Below are positions 8,665 through 15,222 of a stretch of 15,964 bases of DNA, in pieces. Origin of the DNA: Clostridiales bacterium (GTDB taxonomy: Bacteria > Bacillota_A > Clostridia > Peptostreptococcales > Anaerovoracaceae). Below the pieces are notes generated by a model. It was not told where the DNA came from. It saw only the letters and a program-made list of their open reading frames with translations, and ran no database searches. How positions within the stretch are numbered: the first letter of the stretch is position 1; each line of letters opens with the position of its first letter. The position numbers and the translations under genes were made by a program. The stretch lies in NCBI GenBank assembly GCA_024697655.1, contig JAILFI010000141.1, positions 1-15,964 on the forward strand, given 5' to 3'.

Positions 8665-9288
8665 TTACTTGCCCAACAGGCGAAGTCCTCTTGCGAATTT
8701 GCTGCGTTCCTCGGGAACGAGGCCGTATGCGTCAGCCAATGCCGCGCCGAGTTCAGTCAGTTCTTCCCGGCTGCCGGAGTAGAGTTCGATCTCCAGCTCG
8801 CAGACAGGCTCTTCCCTGCCTGCCGCTTCGATGCGGCCCTTGTCCAGCGAGACCTCGAAAATACTGACCCCTGTGTCGATCCGGAAGGACCGCCTGACGA
8901 CCGCCGACCGGATCAGCGGGACGAGCGGCGCATCGCCGACCATCCTGTCCAGTTCCGGACCGATCTCACTCTCCGCGAATACGGACAGATCCGGTGCGGG
9001 CTCCTTGTCGGACTCCGGCAATGTCACGTTGAGTTCCTGCCGGATGTGAAGGGCACCTTCGTTATTGCCCTTCCATTTCAGACAGGCCACATGCATACGT
9101 CCTTCCTTTCGGATACGGTATGCGATATCGCTGTCCAGCAGACGGCGGTCTGCTGTGTCATAATAGATGCCGTCGAATTCCTCGATGGAGCGGGTCTCCT
9201 CTTCCATCATGGAAAGCAGACGTTCGTCACGCCAGATCGCATCCAACGTACGCTCGTCCGGGACGGCGTATTTCAGTTCTACTTCCAT
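8665..9288 (-). CDS. CYTH domain / triphosphate tunnel metalloenzyme family protein
   Basis: With the chosen start the product has 207 residues. The N-terminal ExExK signature of the CYTH superfamily is Glu2-Glu4-Lys6 (MEVELK). Further typical strands are FDGIYYDT, RIRKEG, LKWKG, IRQEL, VSLDKG, CELEIEL and the basic KFARGL near the end; together these would line the triphosphate tunnel. Relatives hydrolyse inorganic triphosphate or bind organic triphosphates. The substrate here is unknown. The frame stays open for 59 codons upstream, but that part crosses the promoter and has no family similarity, while AGGAGAGG lies directly before the chosen ATG. It is the first gene of the tig-clpP-clpX run and lies 23 bases before tig. 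Confidence 0.88.
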   Translation of the reverse strand: MEVELKYAVPDERTLDAIWRDERLLSMMEEETRSIEEFDGIYYDTADRRLLDSDIAYRIRKEGRMHVACLKWKGNNEGALHIRQELNVTLPESDKEPAPDLSVFAESEIGPELDRMVGDAPLVPLIRSAVVRRSFRIDTGVSIFEVSLDKGRIEAAGREEPVCELEIELYSGSREELTELGAALADAYGLVPEERSKFARGLRLLGK

Positions 9289-9294
9289 ACTGCA

Positions 9295-9302
9295 TCCTCT
9301 CC
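9295..9302 (-). promoter_or_regulatory. Ribosome binding site fixing the CYTH gene start
   Basis: GGAGAGGA lies 6 bases before the ATG at 9286-9288. No comparable site precedes the upstream in-frame ATG, which also lies beyond the predicted transcription start. Confidence 0.8.
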
Positions 9303-9319
9303 TGCACATGAATACAGAT

Positions 9320-9348
9320 ATATTATCACTTTCGCAAACCGATTTCAA
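9320..9348 (-). promoter_or_regulatory. Sigma-A type promoter of the CYTH-tig-clpP-clpX transcript
   Basis: The -35 TTGAAA (complement 9343-9348) and the -10 TAATAT (complement 9320-9325) are separated by exactly 17 bases. A TG one base before the -10 gives an extended -10. The predicted start of transcription is near 9313, leaving a leader of about 25 bases that contains the ribosome site. The promoter lies just after the argF terminator, which fits a transcript boundary here. I found no CtsR-type GGTCAAA repeat or CIRCE inverted repeat around it. Confidence 0.85.
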
Positions 9349-9396
9349 CAAAAAAGAAAGCGGCTCAACACGTTGCGATTCCACGTTTTTACAACG

Positions 9397-9425
9397 AAAA
9401 AAGCAGCCTGTCCGTGGCTGCTTTT
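9397..9425 (-). terminator. Intrinsic terminator after argF
   Basis: On the minus strand AAAAGCAGCC, a 7-base loop, and GGCTGCTTTT form a perfect 10-bp stem, followed by further T (T6 in total). It starts about 50 bases after the argF stop and ends the carA-carB-argF transcript. The A run on the other side would allow it to work on plus as well, though no plus-strand gene is present here. Confidence 0.92.
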
Positions 9426-9475
9426 CTACTATAATATGAAAACAACAGGCGGAGCTGGCAGGCATCAGCTGTATA

Positions 9476-10474
9476 TCAGTCCCGCATGGTCGCGACGATG
9501 ACCGCCTTGATGCTGTGCAGCCGGTTCTCCGCTTCGTCGAACACGACGGAATGCGGGCCGCGGAAGACTTCGTCGGTCACTTCGCGGATGTCATAACCGA
9601 GCGCCATCTGTTCTTTGGCCAGCTTGGTCTCAAAGTCATGGAAAGACGGCAGGCAGTGCATGAAGATCACATCGTCGTTCTCCGTTGCGGCGAGCATCTC
9701 TTCCGTTACTTTATACGGGGTCAGCATCCGGACACGCTCCGGGATCTCCGCTTCTTCGCCCATCGACGCCCAGATATCCGTGTAGATCGCGTCAGCGCCT
9801 TTCAGGCAGGACGGATCAGAAGAGATCTCGATGGTGCCGCCGGTCTCTTTGGCTGCCTCTTTGGCGTTGGCGACCCATTCCATATTGATCTGGCCGGCCA
9901 GTTCCTGCGGGCCGTAGGCGACGAAATGCATGCCGAGTTTGGCGCAGCCGTACATCCAGGCGTAGCTCATGTTGTTGCGGATATCACCGACGAAGACGAC
10001 CTTGACTTCCGGGAGTGGCTTGTCGACATGCTCCATGATGGTCATCACATCGGCGAGGATCTGTGTGGGATGATCGACGTCCGTCAGGCCGTTCCAGACA
10101 GGTACGCCGGAATACTCCGCCAGCATCTCGACGGTCTTCTGGTCGTAGCCGCGGTATTCGATGCCGTCGTAGAACCGCCCCAGCACCTTCGCGGAATCCT
10201 CGATGCTCTCCTTCTTGCCGATCTGGCTGTCCTCGCTGCGCAGGAACGTCGCGACCGCTCCTTCGTCGAGGCAGGCGACCTCGAAAGAACTCCTCGTTCT
10301 GGTCGAAGTTTTATCGAAGAGCAGAACGACGTTCTTGCCCTCCAGCAGATGCTCCTTATTCCCGGATTTCTTCTTTGCCTTGAGTTCATGTCCCAGATCC
10401 AGCAGATACCGTACCTCATCCGGTGTGAAATCCATCAGTGTCAGAAAACTCCTTCCCCTCAGGTCGATAGCCAT
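9476..10474 (-). CDS. argF: Ornithine carbamoyltransferase
   Basis: The product is 332 residues from the chosen start, the usual size. It makes citrulline from ornithine and carbamoyl phosphate, step six of arginine synthesis. The carbamoyl-phosphate site shows STRTR (57-61) and HPTQ (135-138). The ornithine side shows the SMG loop (237-239) and HCLP (273-276, here HCLPSFHD). The segment SQIGKKESIEDSAKVLGR is typical of true OTCases, and the SMG loop argues against putrescine or N-acetylornithine carbamoyltransferases. The ATG at 10472-10474 follows AAAGGA; an in-frame ATG 17 codons further up has no ribosome site. It lies 74 bases after carB and before a terminator, so it is the last gene of an arginine-controlled operon. 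This favours an anabolic role over arginine deiminase-linked catabolism. Confidence 0.96.
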   Translation of the reverse strand: MAIDLRGRSFLTLMDFTPDEVRYLLDLGHELKAKKKSGNKEHLLEGKNVVLLFDKTSTRTRSSFEVACLDEGAVATFLRSEDSQIGKKESIEDSAKVLGRFYDGIEYRGYDQKTVEMLAEYSGVPVWNGLTDVDHPTQILADVMTIMEHVDKPLPEVKVVFVGDIRNNMSYAWMYGCAKLGMHFVAYGPQELAGQINMEWVANAKEAAKETGGTIEISSDPSCLKGADAIYTDIWASMGEEAEIPERVRMLTPYKVTEEMLAATENDDVIFMHCLPSFHDFETKLAKEQMALGYDIREVTDEVFRGPHSVVFDEAENRLHSIKAVIVATMRD

Positions 10475-10482
10475 AATGTGAT

Positions 10483-10488
10483 TCCTTT
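10483..10488 (-). promoter_or_regulatory. Ribosome binding site fixing the argF start
   Basis: AAAGGA lies 8 bases before the ATG that starts MAIDLRGRSF. This is the position where OTCase homology begins, so it decides against the upstream in-frame ATG at 10523-10525. Confidence 0.75.
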
Positions 10489-10548
10489 CTTTTTCGTTCT
10501 TCTTTCCTTCATGCGCGCTGCGCATCTTCTCATTTGATATCGTGTTGA

Positions 10549-13500
10549 TCAGATCCTCGTGATGTCCACCATGTGGACATTATCCAGTGTCAGCCCGGAC
10601 AGCAGGCAGTTCGCGAGCGCGTCCGCCGTATCGAGGCTGGTCAGCGTGACGATGTTGCGGTCGATGGCTTTGCGCCGCATCTGCACCGCCTGGACCGCCG
10701 GCTTTCGGCCGATGTCCGAAGTGCTGATGACGAAGTCGACGGCGCCGGTGTCGAACAGCGAATTGGTGTTGGGCTCCGCTTCATCAAAGCGGTTGACCTT
10801 CATGGCGAAGACGCCGTGGCTGTTCAGGTAATCGCACGTGCCGGCCGTTGCAGCAATGGTGTAGCCGAACTTGACGAACTTCTTTGCGATGGGCACCACT
10901 TCCGCTTTATCCTGATCGCGGACGGTGATCAGCACCAGGTTGTCCACCTTGTGCAGTTCGTAGCCCGCCGCCAGGAAGCCCTTCCAGAGCGCCGACTCGA
11001 ACGAGGTGTCGATGCCGAGCACTTCGCCGGTGGACTTCATCTCCGGACCGAGCAGCGTATCCGCATCGGTCAGTTTGGAGAAGCTGAAGACCGGAACCTT
11101 GACCGCCACGTGATCGCCGTACGGGATGAGGCCGGACTGATAGCCCTGGTTGCTGAGCGATTCTCCGAGCAGGACCTTTGTCGCCATCGCCACGATCGGC
11201 ACATCGGTGACCTTGCTGATGTACGGCACGGTACGGGACGAACGCGGATTGACTTCAATGACGTACAGCGTGCCCTCGTAGTAGACGTACTGGATGTTGA
11301 TCAGGCCGATGACCGACAGTTCCTTCGCGAGCAGTCCTGTGTAGGTGATGATCTGCTGCTGGATCTCCTCCGGCACGTTCTGCGGCGGATAACAGGAGAT
11401 GCTGTCGCCCGAGTGAACGCCTGCGCGCTCGATGTGCTCCATGATGCCGGGGATGACGACGTCCGTGCCGTCACAGACTGCATCGACTTCGAGCTCCATA
11501 CCCATGAGGTACTTGTCGATGAGCACCGGGTTCTCGAGGTCGCCGCCCGCCGTGATGATGTCCATGTACTCGATGACATCTTCCGGGCCGTTGGCGATGA
11601 TCATGTTCTGGCCGCCGAGGACGTACGACGGTCGCAACAGGACCGGGTATCCCAGTTCTTCGGCGTCGCGCACCGCATCCTTCGTGACGAAGGCGGTCTT
11701 GCCCTGCGGACGCGGAATGCCGCAGTTCTCAAGGACCTCGTCAAACCGTTCGCGGTCTTCCGCCGCGTCGATGCTGTCCGCGGAAGTCCCGAGGATGCGC
11801 TCGCCGCGCGCGGTCAGGTGTTTGGTCAGGTTGATGGCGGTCTGGCCGCCGAACTGGACGATGACGCCCCAGGGTTTTTCCACGTCCAGGATACCGTCCA
11901 CATCCTCCGGTGTCAGCGGCTCGAAGTAGAGCCGGTCGGAGATGTCAAAGTCCGTGGAAACGGTCTCCGGGTTGTTGTTGACAATGACCGCTTCGTAGCC
12001 CATCTCGCGGATGGTGTTGACGGAATGGACGGAGCAGTAGTCGAACTCGATGCCCTGGCTGATCCGGATGGGGCCCGAGCCAAAGACGACGATGGTCTTC
12101 GGCGATTCCTTGCCGGCCGCCTTGTCCGCCGCCCGCTTCGCCTCGATGAACTCCGCCGCCTCGTTCTCATCATCGAACGTGCTGTAGAAGTACGGCGTCT
12201 TGGCGTCGAACTCGGCCGCGCAGGTGTCGACCATCTTGTAGACGGGGTGGCGTTTCTTCACGCCCGCCTCTTCGATCTTCTCGTGGCTGATGCGCTCGAT
12301 GGTGCCGTCGAGGAAGCCCATATCCTTCGCCTTGCGGTACAGGTCTTCGTCCAGGTCTCTCAGCAGAAGCGCTTCTTCCATACGCACGAGATTGGCGATC
12401 TTATCGAGGAACCACATGTCAATCTTTGTGATCTGGTAGATGCTCTCAAGAGAAACGCCGCGCTTGATGGCTTCGTAGATCACGAAGATGCGCTCGTCGT
12501 CGCACTGGTGGAGCTGCTGCTCGATCTCGGCGGTCGTCTTGCTTTTGAGTTTTGGCAGGTTGAGCGTGTCGACCTTGAGCTCGATGGAACGGACGGCCTT
12601 CATGATGGCCTGCTCAAAACTCGTGCCGATCGCCATGACCTCGCCGGTCGCCTTCATCTGCGTGCCGAGCGTGCGGCTCGCATAGATGAATTTGTCGAAC
12701 GGCCACTTCGGGAACTTGACGACCACGTAGTCGATCGACGGTTCAAAGCACGCATAGGTGCTGCCGGTGACCTGGTTTTCGATCTCGTCGAGCGTGTAGC
12801 CGACGGCGATCTTGGAGGCCACCTTCGCGATCGGATAGCCGGTCGCCTTGGACGCCAGCGCCGAGGAACGCGACACGCGCGGATTGACCTCGATGACGGC
12901 GTATTCAAAACTGTACGGATCGAGGGCGAACTGGACGTTGCAGCCGCCTTCGACTTTCAGTTCACGGATGATCTTGATGGATGCCGAGCGGAGCATCTGA
13001 TACTCCTTGTCGGAGAGCGTCACCGCCGGGGCAATGACGATGCTGTCGCCGGTGTGCACCCCGACCGGGTCCATGTTCTCCATGGAACAGACGGTGATGC
13101 AGTTGTCTTTCGCGTCGCGGATGACCTCGAACTCGATCTCCTTCCAGCCGCTGACGCACTTCTCGACGAGGACCTGCGTGATGGGCGAAAGCTTCAGCCC
13201 TTCCGCCGCGACAAGGCGCAGTTCTTTCTCGTTGCTGACGATCCCGCCGCCGGTGCCGCCGAGCGTGTAGGCCGGACGGATGACGACCGGATAGCCGATC
13301 TTCTCCGCATAGGCAACGGCGCCCTCGAGCTCTGTATGGACTTCGGACTCGATGACAGGCTCCCCGATGGACATCAGCATGTCCTTGAAAAGCTGCCGGT
13401 CCTCCGCCTTGTCGATGGTCTCCGGGTCTGCGCCGAGGAGTTTGACGTTGTGCGATGCGAGAAAGCCTTCCTTGGCCAGCTGCATGGACAGGGTCAGGCC

Positions 13501-13782
13501 GAGCTGCCCGCCCATCGTGGACAGAATGCTGTCCGGCTTTTCGATCTCGATGATCTTCTTCATCACGTCGAGCGTGAGCGGCTCGATGTAGACGCGGTCC
13601 GCCATGGTGCGGTCGGTCATGATGGTCGCCGGGTTGCTGTTGCAGAGGACGACCTCGAGGCCTTCCTTCTTCAGCGTGCGGCACACCTGGCTGCCGGCGT
13701 AGTCGAACTCCGCGGCCTGCCCGATGACGATGGGACCGGAGCCGATGACCATGACTTTTTTGATATCATTCCGTAATGCCAT
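10549..13782 (-). CDS. carB: Carbamoyl phosphate synthetase, large subunit
   Basis: The full-length large subunit has 1077 residues, as is usual. It shows the internal duplication: two related halves start with VMVIGSGPIVIGQAAEFDYA (11-30) and VVFGSGPIRISQGIEFDYC (565-583), each leading into an ATP-grasp domain (RPAYTLGGTGGG at 169-180, and RPSYVLGGQNM in the second half). The oligomerisation segment lies between about 400 and 555. The last roughly 140 residues form the MGS-like allosteric domain (VRDQDK, ATAGT, DFVISTSD). The first half makes carboxyphosphate and carbamate, the second phosphorylates carbamate. The start is one base after the carA TAA, with AAGGAGG (complement 13789-13795) inside the end of carA, so translation is coupled and the subunits are made together. 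Carbamoyl phosphate feeds ArgF directly downstream, and possibly pyrimidine synthesis elsewhere. Confidence 0.98.
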   Translation of the reverse strand: MALRNDIKKVMVIGSGPIVIGQAAEFDYAGSQVCRTLKKEGLEVVLCNSNPATIMTDRTMADRVYIEPLTLDVMKKIIEIEKPDSILSTMGGQLGLTLSMQLAKEGFLASHNVKLLGADPETIDKAEDRQLFKDMLMSIGEPVIESEVHTELEGAVAYAEKIGYPVVIRPAYTLGGTGGGIVSNEKELRLVAAEGLKLSPITQVLVEKCVSGWKEIEFEVIRDAKDNCITVCSMENMDPVGVHTGDSIVIAPAVTLSDKEYQMLRSASIKIIRELKVEGGCNVQFALDPYSFEYAVIEVNPRVSRSSALASKATGYPIAKVASKIAVGYTLDEIENQVTGSTYACFEPSIDYVVVKFPKWPFDKFIYASRTLGTQMKATGEVMAIGTSFEQAIMKAVRSIELKVDTLNLPKLKSKTTAEIEQQLHQCDDERIFVIYEAIKRGVSLESIYQITKIDMWFLDKIANLVRMEEALLLRDLDEDLYRKAKDMGFLDGTIERISHEKIEEAGVKKRHPVYKMVDTCAAEFDAKTPYFYSTFDDENEAAEFIEAKRAADKAAGKESPKTIVVFGSGPIRISQGIEFDYCSVHSVNTIREMGYEAVIVNNNPETVSTDFDISDRLYFEPLTPEDVDGILDVEKPWGVIVQFGGQTAINLTKHLTARGERILGTSADSIDAAEDRERFDEVLENCGIPRPQGKTAFVTKDAVRDAEELGYPVLLRPSYVLGGQNMIIANGPEDVIEYMDIITAGGDLENPVLIDKYLMGMELEVDAVCDGTDVVIPGIMEHIERAGVHSGDSISCYPPQNVPEEIQQQIITYTGLLAKELSVIGLINIQYVYYEGTLYVIEVNPRSSRTVPYISKVTDVPIVAMATKVLLGESLSNQGYQSGLIPYGDHVAVKVPVFSFSKLTDADTLLGPEMKSTGEVLGIDTSFESALWKGFLAAGYELHKVDNLVLITVRDQDKAEVVPIAKKFVKFGYTIAATAGTCDYLNSHGVFAMKVNRFDEAEPNTNSLFDTGAVDFVISTSDIGRKPAVQAVQMRRKAIDRNIVTLTSLDTADALANCLLSGLTLDNVHMVDITRI

Positions 13783-13783
13783 G

Positions 13784-14983
13784 TTACGCCTCCTTCCCTT
13801 CTTTATATGCTTTCATGTTCTCCACAAACCGGTCGAACAGATACTGCGTATCTTTCGGGCCGGCGCTCGCCTCCGGATGGAACTGCACCGTGAAGGTATG
13901 CGGCCGTGTGTACAGCACGCCCTCGCAGCTGCCGTCGTTGACGTTGATGTGGCTGACCTTCGCCACCGCCGGATCGAGGCTGTCTCCGAGAACCGCATAG
14001 CCGTGGTTCTGGCTGGTGACGTACACCGTATCGTGCTCCACGTCGAGCACAGGCTGGTTGGCGCCGCGGTGTCCGTACTTGAGTTTTTCGGTCTTGCCGC
14101 CCATCGCGAGCGCGGTAAGCTGATGCCCGAGGCAGATGCCCAGTACCGGGATATCGCAGCCGGTCAGGATCTCCTTCAGATTGGCGATGAGCTGATTGTT
14201 CTCCGCCGGATCTCCGGGGCCGTTTGAGAGCATGATGCCGTCGATGTCCAGTTCTTTGAGGTCTGCCAAGGTGGTGTCCCACGGCACGACCGCCACATCG
14301 CAGCCGCGCGAATGCAGGCTGCGCAGGATGTTTCTCTTGAACCCGAAGTCGAACAGCGCCACCTTGCACGCCGCTTCGCTGGTTCTTCCTTTGATATCGT
14401 TTGTGGGCACGTTGGTGTTCAGCGCGTAGAACGAGCCTTCCGTGCAGCTGACGCTCTTGACCGCGTCTTTGATCGTGTAATCGCCGATCTGCTGGAGCAG
14501 CGACGCCATGGAACCGCCTTCCCAGCTGTAACTGCCGTCCGCGTTCTTCTCAAGCGCCGTTGTGACCGCGCCGTTCATGACACCAAACTCACGGATCTTT
14601 CTCGTCAGCGCACGCGTATCGATCGCGCACAGGCCGATCACGCCCTTCTCCTTCAGAAAATCGTTCAGATTTCTCTGGCTTCTGAAATTGGACGGGGTTT
14701 CGCACCAGTCGCGGACGATGTATCCGTTCATCCAGACCTTGCCGGACTCCTCGTCGGTATCATTGATGCCGTAGTTGCCGACGAGCGGGAACGTCTGGAT
14801 CGCGATCTGCCCGTAGTAGCTCGGGTCGGTGAGCGTTTCCTGGTAGCCGGTCATGCCGGTCGTGAAGACGACTTCGCCGATCGCGGTGCCTTCCGCACCA
14901 AAGCTGTCGCCCTCGTAAACCGTGCCGTCGGCCAGCACCAGATAGGCCTTTTTGTCAGGTTCCATGTGATTGTTCAGTGCCAT
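13784..14983 (-). CDS. carA: Carbamoyl phosphate synthetase, small (glutaminase) subunit
   Basis: The product has 399 residues from the chosen start, slightly longer than the common 355-385. The N-terminal CPSase small domain (about 13-140) shows GEVVFTTGMTGYQETLTDPSY split across 37-56. The class I glutamine amidotransferase domain (about 206-385) shows the nucleophile Cys284 in LGICLGHQ and the His369/Glu371 pair in FHPEA. It releases ammonia from glutamine and passes it through a tunnel to CarB. Extra length lies in the linker near 143-200. GGAGGAGAAGGA lies directly before the ATG at 14981-14983. The ATG six codons upstream overlaps that ribosome site, so it is not used. First gene of the arginine operon, with a short leader and a promoter/ARG box just upstream. 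Confidence 0.97.
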   Translation of the reverse strand: MALNNHMEPDKKAYLVLADGTVYEGDSFGAEGTAIGEVVFTTGMTGYQETLTDPSYYGQIAIQTFPLVGNYGINDTDEESGKVWMNGYIVRDWCETPSNFRSQRNLNDFLKEKGVIGLCAIDTRALTRKIREFGVMNGAVTTALEKNADGSYSWEGGSMASLLQQIGDYTIKDAVKSVSCTEGSFYALNTNVPTNDIKGRTSEAACKVALFDFGFKRNILRSLHSRGCDVAVVPWDTTLADLKELDIDGIMLSNGPGDPAENNQLIANLKEILTGCDIPVLGICLGHQLTALAMGGKTEKLKYGHRGANQPVLDVEHDTVYVTSQNHGYAVLGDSLDPAVAKVSHINVNDGSCEGVLYTRPHTFTVQFHPEASAGPKDTQYLFDRFVENMKAYKEGKEA

Positions 14984-14987
14984 AATA

Positions 14988-14999
14988 TCCTTCTCCTCC
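14988..14999 (-). promoter_or_regulatory. Ribosome binding site fixing the carA start
   Basis: GGAGGAGAAGGA on the minus strand lies 4 bases before the ATG at 14981-14983. An in-frame ATG at 14999-15001 overlaps this very sequence and has no site of its own. Confidence 0.8.
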
Positions 15000-15017
15000 A
15001 CATTTTACATACGCATA

Positions 15018-15045
15018 ATTATACATTTGTATGCATAAATGTCAA
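15018..15045 (-). promoter_or_regulatory. Consensus sigma-A promoter of carA-carB-argF
   Basis: The -35 is TTGACA (complement 15040-15045) and the -10 is TATAAT (complement 15018-15023), both perfect matches, with a 16-base spacer. Transcription should start near 15011, leaving a leader of about 28 bases. That is too short for a PyrR- or T-box-type attenuator, so control must act at initiation. Confidence 0.92.
15020..15037 (-). promoter_or_regulatory. ARG box (probable ArgR/AhrC operator)
   Basis: The 18-mer TATGCATACAAATGTATA on the minus strand fits the ARG-box consensus TNTGNATWWWWATNCANA at all fixed positions but two (a C in the central W run and T for C in the right half). It fills the spacer and overlaps the -10, the position expected for repression of arginine genes by ArgR with arginine. 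Half-site-like TATGCGTAT (near 15009-15017) and TATGCAT (15071-15077) flank it and could be weaker secondary sites. The argR gene is not in the window. Confidence 0.75.
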
Positions 15046-15078
15046 CACGATATACTTTATTTTTTCACAAATGCATAG

Positions 15079-15102
15079 AAAAAAGCAGCCCCTGAAGGCT
15101 GC
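15079..15102 (-). terminator. Intrinsic terminator upstream of the carA promoter
   Basis: On the minus strand GCAGCC, loop TTCAGG, GGCTGC and T6 make a compact terminator about 120 bases after the methyltransferase stop codon. It isolates the arginine promoter from upstream transcription. Confidence 0.85.
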
Positions 15103-15135
15103 ATTAGAATCATATTTGAGGAATCGCAAATCAAA

Positions 15136-15214
15136 GCCGCGGCGCAGACGACCCAACTTGAGAGCATCGTTGCGAAGCACAGATGCTCGAAAGTGGTCGG
15201 CTGACAGCCGCGGC
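15136..15214. repeat. Long imperfect inverted repeat / structured noncoding element
   Basis: Arms pair in nested order: GCCGCGGC 15136-15143 with 15207-15214; CAG 15145-15147 with CTG 15201-15203; CGACC 15149-15153 with GGTCG 15195-15199; ACTT 15156-15159 with AAGT 15191-15194; GAGCATC 15162-15168 with GATGCTC 15182-15188. The tip contains TGC-GAA-GCA (15171-15179). Read on plus, the symmetric internal loop is GA opposite GA, a tandem G-A pair that stabilises RNA helices. On minus the same positions are TC opposite TC. It lies between the methyltransferase stop and its terminator. I do not recognise an Rfam family; it may be a folded 3' UTR, a small RNA or an interspersed repeat. Confidence 0.65.
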
Positions 15215-15222
15215 ATGTTCTG

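Noticed and set aside
9289..9465. 59-codon N-terminal extension of the CYTH protein
   Set aside because: It crosses the -10/-35 region and the argF terminator area, lacks family similarity and a ribosome site, and the ExExK motif sits at the very start of the shorter form, as is normal.
10511..10525. ATGCGC-GCT-GCGCAT hairpin in the carB-argF gap
   Set aside because: Only 6 bp with a 3-base loop and no T tract; not enough for a terminator or a recognised element.
10573..13776. Open frame of about 1070 codons on plus, antisense to carB
   Set aside because: Same cause as the lon/clpX antisense frame: mirror of a highly conserved gene with skewed composition and no translation signals.
15019..15216. 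65-codon minus-strand frame starting MPRLSADHFRAS
   Set aside because: It runs through the inverted repeat, the terminator and the carA promoter, has no ribosome site, and its sequence is explained by the structured noncoding DNA. It may be the translated face of a repeat, not a protein.
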